This document shows positions 1 to 8,806 of a stretch of DNA of 64,000 bases, piece after piece. Origin of the DNA: Candidatus Defluviicoccus seviourii (GTDB lineage Bacteria; Pseudomonadota; Alphaproteobacteria; Rhodospirillales; Defluviicoccaceae); contig UXAT02000005.1 of the NCBI GenBank assembly GCA_900609035.2, positions 43,761 to 107,760 on the forward strand, written 5' to 3'. The notes beneath the pieces are model-generated. The model made no database searches. It worked only from the letters and a program-made list of their open reading frames with translations, and had not been told where the DNA came from. How positions within the stretch are numbered: the stretch's first letter is position 1; every line of letters starts with the position of its first letter. The position numbers and the translations under genes were made by a program.

Positions 1-1
1 C

Positions 2-154
2 TTCGTCCTTGATGGCGCGGTGGAGGATGAGGAAGGGCGATATGCCGCCGGCTCCTGGCTGCGCAATCCGCCGGGCAGCCAGCACATGCCGTTCAGCCTC
101 GAAGGCTGCCTGCTCTACGTGAAAATCGGCCATCTGCCCGAAGTCGTGAAGTAG
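2..154 (+). CDS. C-terminal fragment of a ChrR-like cupin protein
   Basis: The window opens inside this gene: an open frame runs from base 2 to a TAG at 152-154, giving 50 residues. The visible part has a WLRNPPGSQH stretch followed by a CLLYVKIG strand. This matches the end of the cupin domain in ChrR-type anti-sigma factors and related cupins, where the His is a likely metal ligand. The N-terminal half, which would show whether a zinc anti-sigma domain is present, lies outside the window. The role (anti-sigma factor or plain cupin) therefore cannot be decided here. Confidence 0.6.
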   Translation, partial: FVLDGAVEDEEGRYAAGSWLRNPPGSQHMPFSLEGCLLYVKIGHLPEVVK

Positions 155-386
155 GTGCGGGAGCCGGTACTTGGGGGGACCAGTTCTTAGCGACCAGGCG
201 TCTCTAGGCGCGCGAGACAAGCCTGATGACCCCGCTCAGCTACCAGTCTGGCACCGTAACCGGGAATATCATGGTGCGGGTCGGGATCATTTGGATGGCG
301 CTTGGGTTCCTGACGGGCCCGCCATGCTCCCGCCAGTCCGGCGCAGATGCTCGCGGCGGGCGGGCCGCGTGGTCGTTTCTCCGCGG

Positions 387-1775
387 TTACGCTGGGTGCT
401 GGTTTGCGACAGCCGGCAGCCGCAGGCTGGCGCGGAGGCCGCCCGCGGGCGATCGCGCCAGCTTGAGCTCGCCGCCGTACAGGCGGACCAGGTCGCCGAC
501 GACAGCCAGGCCGAGGCCGCTGCCGGGCAAGGTCTCATCCAGGCGAACGCCCGGCGACAAGGCCGCCTGCCGCTGTTCCGGCCTCAAGCCTGGACCGTCG
601 TCATCGACGGTGATCACCAGCATCGGGTGGTCACGGCTTGACCCCACCTCGACCTTTGCCCGTGCCCATTTGCAGGCGTTGTCGAGCAGATTGCCGAGCA
701 TCTCCTCAAGGTCTTGCCGGTCGCCGGCGAACAGGCCCCCCCGGGGGACCTCGCATCGGATGGTGAGATGACGCTCGGCATGCACCTTGGACATCACCCG
801 CACCAGGGCGGCTGCGCACTCGGCGACGTCTGTCGACGCGCCAGGGAGGCCACGCGAGGCGGCCGCGCGGGCTCGCGCCATGTGGTGATCGAGATTGCGG
901 CGCATGGCGTCGACCCGTTCTCTAATTTGCTGACCGACCGCCGCGAGCTCGTTGGGCTGACTTGACGAGGCCAACTGCTCCGCTTCGTTGGCGAGCACGC
1001 TAAGATGGGTCTTGAGGCTGTGCGCGAGGTTGCCGGCCTCAAGGCGGGCGCGTTCGACGACCTCGTCGGCATGATCGAGCAAGGCGTTGAGGTCATCGAT
1101 CAGAGGCTGCACCTCGCTCGGCATCGGCCGCACAAACCGCCGGCCGCCGCCTGCGCGGATTGTCGCCAACTCCGCCCGCAGCCAGCGGAGCGGCCGCAGC
1201 CCCAGGCTCACCTGCACGAGAGCGGCGAGGATCAGCACCGCCGCCAGAGCCACCAGCGAGAGTATCAGTGTCTGGTTGAATGAGCGCAGGGCGCGATGGA
1301 TTTCGTCCTGATCCTCACTGACCGCAATTCGCACCGGCGTCGAGCGATCCGGCAGCCAGAGCGACCGTTCGAGTACACGCATCGGCCGTTCCAGCGGTCC
1401 CTTCAGGCGATGCTCGTGGATTTGGCCATCCGTGACGCTGTCGGCCGGCAAATCGAGTACCTGATCCCACAGCGACCGTGAGCGCAAGACCACCGCGCCG
1501 TCAGCCGAGACCTGCCAGTAAAGGCCCGACAGCGGTCGCTCGAAGCGCGGATCGGACAGCGGTCGGACGATCAGGGGTTGGATTGCCCCGTCGTCGATAT
1601 CGAGGGCGGCGGCCAGTTGGTCCAGGTGGTGGCCAAGTTCGATGCGAAAGCGATCGTGAACATGCTGGGCGAATAGCTCTGATAGGATCAACCCGGCAAC
1701 GAGGAGCGCTGCGACAATCCAGATGGCGGCGCCGAGCAGCAAACGAAGTCTCAACGAACGGGCTCGTGGCCTCAT
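387..1775 (-). CDS. PhoQ-type sensor histidine kinase
   Basis: This 462-residue inner-membrane sensor kinase autophosphorylates and passes phosphate to the response regulator encoded just upstream. Membrane segments lie at about residues 9-36 and 168-192, flanking a periplasmic sensor domain of about 130 residues. The probable phospho-acceptor is His252 (AHSLKTHL). The N box is NLLDNACKW (about 362-370), G1 is DDDGPGL (391-397) and G2 is GSGLGLAVV (418-426). The ATG overlaps the regulator's TGA by 4 bp, so the pair is co-translated. A PepSY gene and a divergent haem-protein operon sit next to the pair, suggesting it controls one or both. The ligand is unknown; PhoQ-like is a family-level statement. 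Confidence 0.93.
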   Translation of the reverse strand: MRPRARSLRLRLLLGAAIWIVAALLVAGLILSELFAQHVHDRFRIELGHHLDQLAAALDIDDGAIQPLIVRPLSDPRFERPLSGLYWQVSADGAVVLRSRSLWDQVLDLPADSVTDGQIHEHRLKGPLERPMRVLERSLWLPDRSTPVRIAVSEDQDEIHRALRSFNQTLILSLVALAAVLILAALVQVSLGLRPLRWLRAELATIRAGGGRRFVRPMPSEVQPLIDDLNALLDHADEVVERARLEAGNLAHSLKTHLSVLANEAEQLASSSQPNELAAVGQQIRERVDAMRRNLDHHMARARAAASRGLPGASTDVAECAAALVRVMSKVHAERHLTIRCEVPRGGLFAGDRQDLEEMLGNLLDNACKWARAKVEVGSSRDHPMLVITVDDDGPGLRPEQRQAALSPGVRLDETLPGSGLGLAVVGDLVRLYGGELKLARSPAGGLRASLRLPAVANQHPA

Positions 1776-2446
1776 CGACTGTCGTCCGGAGCGGGGTCGA
1801 ACCGGTAGCCGAGGCCGCGCACCGTCTTGATCAGATCAACGCCGAGTTTCTTGCGCAGCCGCCCGACGAAAACCTCGATGGTGTTGGAATCACGATCGAA
1901 ATCCTGGGTGTAGACGTGCTCGGTCAGCTCGGTGCGGGAGACGATCTCGCCCACGTGATGCATCAGGTACGACAGGACGCGCAATTCGTAGGCGGTGAGC
2001 TCAACCGGTTGACCCGACGCGGTCACCGTTCCGGTGCGCGTATCGAGCACGACCGGCCCGGCGCGCAACTCCGCGCTCGTCCGTCCCTGGGCGCGGCGGA
2101 TCAACGCCCTGAGGCGGGCGAGCAATTCTTCGACGTGGAAGGGTTTGGCGAGATAGTCGTCGGCGCCGGCGTCGATGCCGAGCACCTTGTCATGCCAGTG
2201 ATCGCGCGCCGTGAGGATCATTACCGGCGTGTTGAGCCCGCTTTCGCGCCAGCCCCGCAGCACACTCAACCCGTCCTGCCGGGGCAGTCCGAGGTCGAGA
2301 ATGATGGCGTCATAGGGCTCGGTTTCGCCTTGGAAGGCGGCCTCTTCACCGTCTGCGGCCGTATCGATGGCATAACCTTCCGCCGTCAGCCGATCGCAAA
2401 GCTGGCGTCGCAAGCTTGGATCGTCTTCTACGATTAGGACGCGCAT
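1772..2446 (-). CDS. OmpR/PhoP-family response regulator
   Basis: This is a 224-residue two-domain regulator. The receiver domain has acidic residues Asp8-Asp9, phospho-acceptor Asp51 (IILDLGLP) and conserved Lys101 (LAKPF). The C-terminal half is an OmpR-type winged helix, ending with the recognition region (VFVGRLRKKLG) and the RGLGYRF wing. It overlaps the kinase gene by 4 bp and follows the PepSY gene by 5 bp, so the order pepSY-regulator-kinase is probably one minus-strand operon. By analogy with PhoPQ/QseBC-type loci it probably activates its own operon. The divergent SHP/DHC operon at 2.9-4.5 kb is a plausible further target, since such two-component genes often accompany SHP clusters. 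Confidence 0.94.
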   Translation of the reverse strand: MRVLIVEDDPSLRRQLCDRLTAEGYAIDTAADGEEAAFQGETEPYDAIILDLGLPRQDGLSVLRGWRESGLNTPVMILTARDHWHDKVLGIDAGADDYLAKPFHVEELLARLRALIRRAQGRTSAELRAGPVVLDTRTGTVTASGQPVELTAYELRVLSYLMHHVGEIVSRTELTEHVYTQDFDRDSNTIEVFVGRLRKKLGVDLIKTVRGLGYRFDPAPDDSR

Positions 2447-2451
2447 GGCGA

Positions 2452-2823
2452 TCAGTCGTCCTCGCCTTTGCCACGGACGTGTCGGTCGCGTGCACGACGA
2501 CGGTGGCCGATAAGGTCGCCGGTCGCGGCGTCGTAGTCCAGCTTGAGGATGCGCCCATCGACGGTCAGCAACTTGACCCCGTAGCGTGGGCGTCCGCGAT
2601 CGCCGCCGTGCTCGTCCTCGTCGTCGTCCTCATACTCGACGTCAAGGACACTGCCGCCGAAGCGTGCGATGGCACGCTCGACGATGATCGATAGCGGCAG
2701 GATCCGTCCGGCCGCGGCCGCTTCGCGCGCTCTCTCTTGGTCATCATGCGCGACCGCGGTCGAGCCAAAGGTTGCCCAAAGAACCATAACCGCAGTGAAG
2801 GCTAGCCAACGGCGTGGACGCAT
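2452..2823 (-). CDS. Periplasmic PepSY-domain protein
   Basis: This is a 123-residue exported protein. An N-terminal signal peptide (about residues 1-25, ending VAHD) precedes a single PepSY-like domain with the pattern GRILPLSIIVERA...VLDVEYEDDD...YGVKLLTVDGRILKLDYDAATGDLI. The tail is rich in Arg, Asp and His, and an acidic run lies in the middle. PepSY domains are small inhibitory or sensory modules; those next to PhoPQ/QseBC-like pairs are thought to modulate the sensor. It is the first gene of the minus-strand signalling operon. The start ATG lies 120 bp from the divergent operon's first candidate ORF, so 2824-2943 must hold both promoters. Confidence 0.85.
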   Translation of the reverse strand: MRPRRWLAFTAVMVLWATFGSTAVAHDDQERAREAAAAGRILPLSIIVERAIARFGGSVLDVEYEDDDEDEHGGDRGRPRYGVKLLTVDGRILKLDYDAATGDLIGHRRRARDRHVRGKGEDD

Positions 2824-2943
2824 GCGCCAGTTTTTCTGTTCGCGCCTGAACCGGCGATGAATGGCGGCCTCAGCCTGCGTTCAGCCAGTACCGCTTAAGC
2901 TTTCATTCATGGCGCAGCAAACCGAAGCGGAGACCACGGATCA

Positions 2944-3081
2944 ATGCTGTGGAAATTGGCGTTGCGAACGTTGATCGCCGCGGCGGTCATCGCGCTCCTC
3001 GCTGGCGCCTGGCAAATCGCAGCCGGGACCGCTGGGGAGAAAGGAACCAGGACGCAACAGGTGTCTCATGACGACGACTGA
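2944..3081 (+). CDS. Possible 45-residue membrane or secreted peptide
   Basis: This ORF starts MLWKLALRTLIAAAVIALLAGA, reads as one hydrophobic helix or signal peptide, and ends in a charged tail (VSHDDD). It lies immediately ahead of the cytochrome b561 gene and overlaps its start by 14 bp, an arrangement typical of translational coupling. No homologue was recognised, and the upstream ribosome-binding site is weak. It could be a real small protein of the cytochrome operon or a chance ORF. The hydrophobicity and overlap are the only support. Confidence 0.35.
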   Translation: MLWKLALRTLIAAAVIALLAGAWQIAAGTAGEKGTRTQQVSHDDD

Positions 3082-3631
3082 GAAAGCCGCGACGCCCGTT
3101 CGGCGCAAGCCGAAGGCGATCGAGTTCACCATCTTGTACGGCTGGCACGCTGTCATCTCTGGCGCTTTCATCGTCGCCTACTTCAGTGGCGACGAAGACA
3201 CCTACGCCATGCACCAGTTCGCGGGCTATCTCGTGCTGGCGGCGATCGGCATCCGGGTGATCGCTGCGGTGTTCGCCCCGCAAGGCAGCCCGCTGCGGAT
3301 CCGCCGCCCGACGCTGGCGCCACTCGCGGCATGGCTCGCCGCCCTCGCGGCGGGCAACCGCGCGCGCATCGGCGGCCCCCCTTCTCTGCCGCGGCGTCCG
3401 TTCTTCGCGCTGATGGCGGCCGCACTCCTGATCAGCATCGGCGCGACCGCCGCCAGCGGTGCCGCGGCAGACTTCCTCCCGTTCATCGAACATCTGCACG
3501 AAGCCTTGGGCGAACTGGCGTTGTGGATCGTGCTCGGACACGTGGGGAGTGTCTTCGTGCTGAACGCGCTGCCGAAGCTGTGGCGTCGAGCGGCCGGCAG
3601 CCGTTTGTGTCCCACCGACGAACGATGCTGA
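3068..3631 (+). CDS. Cytochrome b561-family membrane protein
   Basis: This is a 187-residue inner-membrane b-type cytochrome. It has about four hydrophobic segments, with candidate haem-ligand histidines in YGWHAV, YAMHQF, EHLHEA and LGHVGS, spaced as in four-helix b561 proteins. It heads the b561-SHP-DHC gene set. In the known Rhodobacter and Shewanella versions of this set, a membrane cytochrome b passes electrons from the quinone pool to the periplasmic diheme cytochrome DHC and on to SHP. The chosen ATG follows an AGGTG element (3059-3063). The loop around residues 75-105 is long and Arg/Pro-rich. The SHP gene starts 14 bp downstream. Confidence 0.86.
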   Translation: MTTTEKAATPVRRKPKAIEFTILYGWHAVISGAFIVAYFSGDEDTYAMHQFAGYLVLAAIGIRVIAAVFAPQGSPLRIRRPTLAPLAAWLAALAAGNRARIGGPPSLPRRPFFALMAAALLISIGATAASGAAADFLPFIEHLHEALGELALWIVLGHVGSVFVLNALPKLWRRAAGSRLCPTDERC

Positions 3632-3645
3632 AGGGAGTCCCGAAA

Positions 3646-4065
3646 ATGAATCGTCCCGTCCTTCTCGCCACCGCGCTGGTTGGCGTTGGCATGGCAGCGG
3701 CCGCTGCCGAGCCCGCCCGCGATGCCATTGTCGCCGCGTACAGCCGCCAGGCGCAAAACGAAAACCAGGCCTTCGATGGCTTTTCGACCGCGCGCGGCGA
3801 ACGGTTGTATCTGGGCCCACACACTGGTGGCAACACCGAGACGCCGGCATGCGCGACCTGCCACACCTTCGACCCGCGCGCACCCGGCCGTCACGTCAAG
3901 ACCGGTCGGGCGATCGAGCCAATGGCCGTCTCCGTCAACCCCAGGCGCTTCACGGACGCCGCGGACGTGGAAAAGCGTTTCACTCGCGACTGTCCGAACG
4001 TCCTCGGTCGGCCGTGCACCGCTGAGGAGAAGGGCGACTTCATCACGTTTCTCATCAACCGCTGA
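3646..4065 (+). CDS. shp: Sphaeroides haem protein (SHP, DUF1924 cytochrome c)
   Basis: This is a 139-residue periplasmic cytochrome with a signal peptide (about residues 1-21, cleavage near AAAA-EPAR) and one haem motif, CATCH (69-73). The SHP family is high-spin and oxygen-binding, with an Asn as an unusual, displaceable distal haem ligand. Asn98 in AVSVNP is the matching candidate here. Cys116 and Cys124 could form the family's disulfide. The ATG at 3646 was chosen over longer upstream starts because it gives a clean signal peptide and follows AAGGGAG. The physiological role of SHP is not settled; oxygen, NO or other small-ligand chemistry has been proposed. It lies between the b561 and diheme cytochrome genes. 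Confidence 0.9.
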   Translation: MNRPVLLATALVGVGMAAAAAEPARDAIVAAYSRQAQNENQAFDGFSTARGERLYLGPHTGGNTETPACATCHTFDPRAPGRHVKTGRAIEPMAVSVNPRRFTDAADVEKRFTRDCPNVLGRPCTAEEKGDFITFLINR

Positions 4066-4079
4066 ACAGGAGGGGAAGC

Positions 4080-4508
4080 ATGCGTCGTTGGCTCGTCGCA
4101 TTGATCATTACCGCGGGAGGCGCTGCCGGCGCCGCCGCGAGCGGGCTTGAGCGCGTGCCCGCAATCGCGCACCCGGCGACCGCGAAGGAATGCGGCGAGT
4201 GTCACATGGCGTTCCAGCCGGCGCTCCTGCCCGCAGGGAGCTGGCTGCGGATCATGGACGGCCTGGCTGACCATTTCGGCGAGGATGCCAGCCTGCCGGC
4301 CGACCTTACTGCCAGCATTCGCGCTTACCTCGCCGCCAACGCGGGCCGCAGCGGCGATCCCAAGATCACCCGCATCACCGAGCAGTCGTGGTTCGCCAAG
4401 GAGCACCGGTTCCGCTCAGCCGTTTGGCAGCGACCGGAGATCAAGGCGAAGAGCAACTGCCTTGCCTGCCATCCCCGCGCCGAGCAGGGCAACTACGACG
4501 ACGATTAA
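4080..4508 (+). CDS. Diheme cytochrome c (DHC), SHP electron donor
   Basis: This is a 142-residue exported cytochrome. A signal peptide (about 1-20) precedes two well separated c-type haem motifs, CGECH (38-42) and CLACH (127-131), the spacing seen in DHC proteins. The helical middle contains further His residues (DHFGE, KEHRF) that could act as distal ligands. It starts 14 bp after shp with a GGAGGGG ribosome site and is the last gene of the operon. DHC is known as a partially folded diheme protein that reduces SHP, so electron flow is probably quinone to b561 to DHC to SHP. The acidic tail NYDDD ends the protein. Confidence 0.88.
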   Translation: MRRWLVALIITAGGAAGAAASGLERVPAIAHPATAKECGECHMAFQPALLPAGSWLRIMDGLADHFGEDASLPADLTASIRAYLAANAGRSGDPKITRITEQSWFAKEHRFRSAVWQRPEIKAKSNCLACHPRAEQGNYDDD

Positions 4509-4872
4509 CGGCTCGGCCCCGCTGATCCGTCTGGACGGCGTCGCGTGAATGGCCATGGGACCGCAGATCGCGTTCCCTTGCCAGAGGAAATGAACGCGCT
4601 AAAAAATACACTCTAGTTTAGTGAAATTGAGCAACCATTGCCATTTTGCCACCGCCGTGATCGATCGATCATGGTAGCATATTGATTTATAGCGCAATGT
4701 TCTCCAGCGCTAAAAATCATAAAATTCTATTGATAAAGTAGTTTTATATGCAAGAATGGCGCGGTGATGACCGTTGTGGCGAGGGGCAACCCATCGGTTA
4801 AGCTCTTCGACCGAACAGGGGCGAGGGCGTCTGTTCCGCGCTCGCCTGCCGAGAGGACATTTAGGGAGTGTT
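4509..4872. other. Intergenic region upstream of the sulfate operon
   Basis: No gene is seen in these 364 bases. The stretch from about 4595 to 4760 is much richer in A and T than the flanks and probably carries the sulfate operon promoter. It contains the repeated word GCGCTAAAAA (4596-4605 and 4707-4716), an inverted repeat TAGCGC/GCGCTA (4690-4695 and 4707-4712), and a GATCGATC run near 4660-4670. Confidence 0.5.
4682..4694 (+). promoter_or_regulatory. Candidate regulator site upstream of sbp
   Basis: TTGATTTATAGCG at this position differs at two positions from TTGATTTTGAGCG upstream of the Rrf2 gene (9272-9284). It overlaps the left arm of the TAGCGC/GCGCTA inverted repeat. A shared site for the Rrf2 regulator, controlling both itself and sulfate uptake, is an inference from this similarity only. 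Confidence 0.3.
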
Positions 4873-5889
4873 ATGGTGCTCAGATCCGCCTCAATCGCGT
4901 TCGCCGTCGCCGGCATCCTCGTGACGCTCGCTCCTGCGCAGTCGCATGCCGACCGGGTGCTGCTCAATGTTTCCTACGATCCGACGCGGGAGTTCTACCA
5001 AGACTATAACGCCGTTTTCATGAAGCACTGGAAGAACACGACCGGCGAGACGATCACCTTTCGCATGTCGCACGGCGGCTCCGGCAAGCAGGCGCGCTCG
5101 ATCATCGATGGCCTGCCGGCTGATGTCGCCACGCTGGCGCTTGCCGGCGACGTCGAGGAGCTGGCCAAGCGCGGCTTGATCAAATCGGGCTGGCAGGCCC
5201 GCCTGCCGGACAACAGCGCTCCCTACACCTCGACCATCGTCTTCCTGGTGCGCAAGGGCAATCCGAAGAACATCAAGGACTGGCCAGACCTGGTTCGCGA
5301 TGGCATTCAAGTGATCACGCCCAATCCAAAGACCTCCGGCGGGGCGCGCTGGAACTACCTCGCCGCCTGGGGCTACGCCCTCAAGCAGCCTGGAGGCACA
5401 CCCGAAACCGCCAAGGCCTTTGTCGGCCAGATCTACCGCAACGTCCCGGTCCTGGATGCTGGTGCTCGGGCGGCGACCACCACCTTCGTCCAGCGCAGGA
5501 TCGGCGATGTCTTCCTGTCATGGGAAAATGAAGCTCTCCTGGCCATCAAGGAGCTGGGCCCTCGGGAAGTGGATATTGTCATCCCCTCCGTCAGCATCCT
5601 GGCCGAGCCGTCCGTTGCCGTCGTCGATACCAATGTCGATCGCAACAAGACCCGTGACCTCGCGGAGGCCTACCTCAAATTCCTCTATACCCCAGAGAGC
5701 CAGGAGGTTGTCGCCAAGCACTTTTTCCGTCCACGCAACGCGGACGTTCTCGCCCGCCACGGCGACCAGTTTCCCCCGGTTACGTTGTTCACCATTGACG
5801 CGGTATTCGGCGGCTGGGAGAAAGCGCAGGTCGAGCATTTCGCCGATGGTGGCATGTTCGATCAGATCTACCAGCCCGGCGGGAAATAA
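4873..5889 (+). CDS. sbp: Sulfate/thiosulfate-binding protein of an ABC importer
   Basis: This is a 338-residue periplasmic binding protein. A signal peptide (about 1-26, ending SHADR) is followed by the family landmarks [55 protein letters not shown] and VFLSWENEA. In the family these line the sulfate pocket. The ATG at 4873 was preferred over longer upstream frames because it follows GGGAG and gives a proper signal peptide. It is the first gene of sbp-cysT-cysW-cysA, with cysT starting 7 bp after its stop. It captures sulfate or thiosulfate for cysteine synthesis and is probably induced by sulfur limitation. Whether sulfate or thiosulfate is preferred cannot be read from sequence. Confidence 0.95.
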   Translation: MVLRSASIAFAVAGILVTLAPAQSHADRVLLNVSYDPTREFYQDYNAVFMKHWKNTTGETITFRMSHGGSGKQARSIIDGLPADVATLALAGDVEELAKRGLIKSGWQARLPDNSAPYTSTIVFLVRKGNPKNIKDWPDLVRDGIQVITPNPKTSGGARWNYLAAWGYALKQPGGTPETAKAFVGQIYRNVPVLDAGARAATTTFVQRRIGDVFLSWENEALLAIKELGPREVDIVIPSVSILAEPSVAVVDTNVDRNKTRDLAEAYLKFLYTPESQEVVAKHFFRPRNADVLARHGDQFPPVTLFTIDAVFGGWEKAQVEHFADGGMFDQIYQPGGK

Positions 5890-5895
5890 GGGTGG

Positions 5896-6735
5896 ATGAG
5901 GGTGTTTGCACGTTTCCTTCCCCGACGTGCGCCGAGCGTGTTGCCGGGCTTCGGTCCGGCGCTTGGCTTCGCACTCGCCTACCTCAGCATCATCGTTCTC
6001 ATGCCGCTCGCCGCACTCGTGCTGCGGCCAGCGGAACTCGGATTTTCCGGTTTCGTCGCCGTGGTCACTCAGCCGCGCGTTCTGGCAGCGCTCCGCTTGA
6101 GCTTTGGTGCCTCGCTCATCGCAGCCGCCATTAACGCCGTATTCGGGATGATCGTCGCCTGGGTGCTTGTGCGCTACAGCTTTCCCGGCAAGCGGCTCGT
6201 CGATGCGCTGGTCGATCTGCCGTTCGCGCTGCCGACAGCCGTCGCCGGCGTCGCGCTCACCGCGCTCTATGCCCCTAACGGTTGGATCGGCCGCCTGCTG
6301 CAGCCACTGGGGATCGAGGTCGCCTTCACGCCTTTGGGTGTGGTGGTAGCGCTTGTGTTCATCGGCCTGCCGTTTGTCGTGCGCACGGTCCAGCCGGTCT
6401 TACAGGATCTCGACCGCGAGGTTGAGGAGGCCGCCGCCAGCCTCGGCGCCTCGCGCTGGCAGACGATCGTCCGCGTTATCCTGCCAGCGATCCTGCCAGC
6501 GCTGCTGACCGGCTTCGCGCTGGCACTCGCGCGCGGCGTCGGTGAGTATGGCTCGGTCATCTTCATTGCCGGCAACATGCCGCTGGTCTCGGAGATTGCG
6601 CCGCTCCTGATCGTCATCAAGCTGGAACAGTACGACTACGCCGGAGCGGCCGCCGTTGGGGTAGCGATGCTGTCGATCTCCTTCGTCATGCTCTTGATCC
6701 TGAACCTCTTGCAGCGGTGGCACCGTGGCCACTGA
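5896..6735 (+). CDS. cysT: Sulfate ABC transporter permease CysT
   Basis: This 279-residue inner-membrane permease has about six membrane helices. It carries the BPD-permease EAA loop ([20 protein letters not shown], about residues 175-194) that docks on CysA. The segment [20 protein letters not shown] is typical of CysT/CysU. It lies between sbp and cysW, and its last 11 bp overlap the cysW start, implying coupled translation. The ATG at 5896 is close to an AAGGGTGG stretch; a GTG at 5902 is an alternative that would shorten the product by two residues. Confidence 0.94.
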   Translation: MRVFARFLPRRAPSVLPGFGPALGFALAYLSIIVLMPLAALVLRPAELGFSGFVAVVTQPRVLAALRLSFGASLIAAAINAVFGMIVAWVLVRYSFPGKRLVDALVDLPFALPTAVAGVALTALYAPNGWIGRLLQPLGIEVAFTPLGVVVALVFIGLPFVVRTVQPVLQDLDREVEEAAASLGASRWQTIVRVILPAILPALLTGFALALARGVGEYGSVIFIAGNMPLVSEIAPLLIVIKLEQYDYAGAAAVGVAMLSISFVMLLILNLLQRWHRGH

Positions 6736-7606
6736 GACCAAGGCACCAGCCGCAAGCCCTGCGCCTGCGACCGCAGCCGCGATCGGCGAGCCCGCCTGGG
6801 CCCGCAACCTCCTGATCGCTCTTGGCCTGGGCTTCATCGGCCTGTTCCTGGTGCTGCCACTTGTCGCCGTCTTTATCGAGGCACTCAGCAACGGCATCGG
6901 TGCCTACCTCGCTGCCCTCCACACCCCGGATACGTTGGCCGCGATCCGGCTGACGTTGCTGGTGGCTGCCATCGCGGTACCGTGCAACCTGGTCTTTGGC
7001 GTCATTGCCGCCTGGGCGATCGCGAAGTTCGAGTTCACCGGCAGGAGCGTATTGATCACCTTCATCGATCTGCCGTTCTCGGTCTCGCCCGTGATTTCCG
7101 GCCTCGTCTACGTCCTGCTGTTCGGCGCCCACGGCTGGTTCGGCCCGTGGCTGGTCGCCAACAATGTGCAGATTATCTTCGCCGTGCCGGGGATCGTGCT
7201 GGCGACTATCTTCGTCACCTTTCCGTTCGTCGCCCGCGAGCTGATCCCTTTGATGCAGGAGCAGGGCACCGAGGAGGAGGAGGCGGCCCTGTCGCTGGGC
7301 GCCAACGGCTGGCAGACGTTCTGGCGGGTAACGCTGCCGAACATCAAATGGGGCCTGCTCTACGGCGTGTTGCTCTCCAACGCCCGTGCTATGGGGGAGT
7401 TCGGCGCCGTTTCTGTTGTCTCCGGCCATATTCGCGGACTGACCAACACGATGCCACTGCACGTCGAGATTCTCTACAACGAGTACAATTTCGTGGGCGC
7501 GTTCGCCGTCGCCTCGCTCCTGGCGCTGTTGGCGCTGGTCACGTTGGTGCTGAAAAGCTTGCTCGAATGGCGGTTCGGCCACGAGCTCGCGGTGACGCGT
7601 CACTGA
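6725..7606 (+). CDS. cysW: Sulfate ABC transporter permease CysW
   Basis: This is the second permease of the importer, 293 residues, from a GTG start that overlaps cysT by 11 bp. The N terminus has an Ala/Pro-rich cytoplasmic extension (about residues 1-25) before six predicted helices. The EAA loop is [20 protein letters not shown] (about 180-199). The segments [20 protein letters not shown] and [20 protein letters not shown] are CysW signatures. With CysT it forms the transmembrane channel for sulfate. It ends 16 bp before cysA. Confidence 0.95.
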   Translation: MATETKAPAASPAPATAAAIGEPAWARNLLIALGLGFIGLFLVLPLVAVFIEALSNGIGAYLAALHTPDTLAAIRLTLLVAAIAVPCNLVFGVIAAWAIAKFEFTGRSVLITFIDLPFSVSPVISGLVYVLLFGAHGWFGPWLVANNVQIIFAVPGIVLATIFVTFPFVARELIPLMQEQGTEEEEAALSLGANGWQTFWRVTLPNIKWGLLYGVLLSNARAMGEFGAVSVVSGHIRGLTNTMPLHVEILYNEYNFVGAFAVASLLALLALVTLVLKSLLEWRFGHELAVTRH

Positions 7607-7622
7607 CCGCAAGGGTGCCGCG

Positions 7623-8768
7623 ATGAACATTGAAATCAAGGATATCCAGAAGCGCTTCGGCGATTTCGTGGCGCTGCACCAGATCAACCTCGCGATCGCG
7701 CAAGGGGAACTGTTGGCGCTGCTCGGCCCATCCGGTTCGGGCAAGACGACGCTGTTGCGCATCATCGCCGGCTTGGAGCAGCCGACCTCGGGGTCGATCC
7801 TCTTTGGCGGGGACGATTTGGTCGGCCAGAGCCTGCGCGAGCGGAAGATCGGCTTCGTGTTCCAGCACTATGCTCTGTTCCGCCACATGACGGTGTTCGA
7901 GAACGTTGCCTTCGGCCTGCGCGTCAAGCGGCGCGCCGAACGGCCGGCTGAGGCCGAGATCGGCAAGCGGGTGCGACGGCTGCTTGATCTCGTCCAACTT
8001 GGACCGTTCGGTGGCCGCTACCCCTCGCAGCTTTCCGGCGGCCAGCGCCAACGGGTCGCACTCGCGCGCGCGCTTGCGATCGGACCGCGGGTGCTGATGT
8101 TAGACGAGCCGTTCGGGGCCCTTGATGCCAAGGTCCGCAAGGAACTGCGGCGCTGGCTGCGCGGACTGCACGACGAGATGGGGCTTACCAGCGTGTTCGT
8201 AACCCACGACCAGGAGGAGGCGCTGGAACTCGCCGACCGGGTTGTGATCATGAACCAGGGGCGAATCGAGCAGATCGGCAGCCCTGACTATGTTTACGAA
8301 CATCCGGCATCCGCGTTCGCCTATGAGTTCCTGGGCAACGTCAACCGGTTCGAATGCGCAATCCGCAACGGCCAGGCGGTGTTCGCTGGTGGTACGATCA
8401 GCGTGCCGGAGAATGCCAACACAGGTGACGGCCCGGCCATCGCCTACGTCCGGCCACACGACATCGAGGTGTTCACCGGCCCCACGGCTGCGGCGCTGGC
8501 GGCGACGGTGAGCTACATCTCTGCCGCTGGGCCGCTTGCGAAGGTCGAGGTTGCCGCCGCCGATGGCCGACTGATCGAGATTGAGCTCGCCCGGCCCATG
8601 CTGCGGGCTCTGGCGCTCAAGGTCGGCAGCCTCGTCCACATCCGCGCGCGCAAAGCGCGGGTATTTCGGCGCGACGCCGAGCCCAGCCCGGGCGAAACGC
8701 ATTCGATCCGGGGCGAGGGTCGCTATTCGGAGCCAGCCACGCCACCGGCCCCGATGTGGCACATTTAG
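7623..8768 (+). CDS. cysA: Sulfate ABC transporter ATPase CysA
   Basis: This 381-residue ATPase energises the CysTW channel. Visible motifs are Walker A GPSGSGKT (35-42), the Q-loop FVFQHYALF, signature LSGGQRQR, Walker [13 protein letters not shown] and the H-loop [12 protein letters not shown]-terminal TOBE-like regulatory domain follows (about residues 240-355). The last 20 or so residues (after FRRDAEPS) are a poorly conserved extension. The gene closes the sulfate operon and converges on the Rrf2 gene, only 38 bp apart. No clear hairpin terminator is visible between them. Confidence 0.95.
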   Translation: MNIEIKDIQKRFGDFVALHQINLAIAQGELLALLGPSGSGKTTLLRIIAGLEQPTSGSILFGGDDLVGQSLRERKIGFVFQHYALFRHMTVFENVAFGLRVKRRAERPAEAEIGKRVRRLLDLVQLGPFGGRYPSQLSGGQRQRVALARALAIGPRVLMLDEPFGALDAKVRKELRRWLRGLHDEMGLTSVFVTHDQEEALELADRVVIMNQGRIEQIGSPDYVYEHPASAFAYEFLGNVNRFECAIRNGQAVFAGGTISVPENANTGDGPAIAYVRPHDIEVFTGPTAAALAATVSYISAAGPLAKVEVAAADGRLIEIELARPMLRALALKVGSLVHIRARKARVFRRDAEPSPGETHSIRGEGRYSEPATPPAPMWHI

Positions 8769-8806
8769 AGGGTCATGACCGCGTCATGCGGCGCAGCGCA
8801 AAAACC

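Noticed and set aside
171..771. Long plus-strand frames antisense to the sensor kinase gene
   Set aside because: They are Arg/Pro/Gly-rich shadows of the kinase coding sequence, with no recognisable domain and no ribosome site.
8769..8806. Possible terminator between cysA and the Rrf2 gene
   Set aside because: Only a 4-bp CCGC/GCGG stem is possible and the A-run is not positioned after it.
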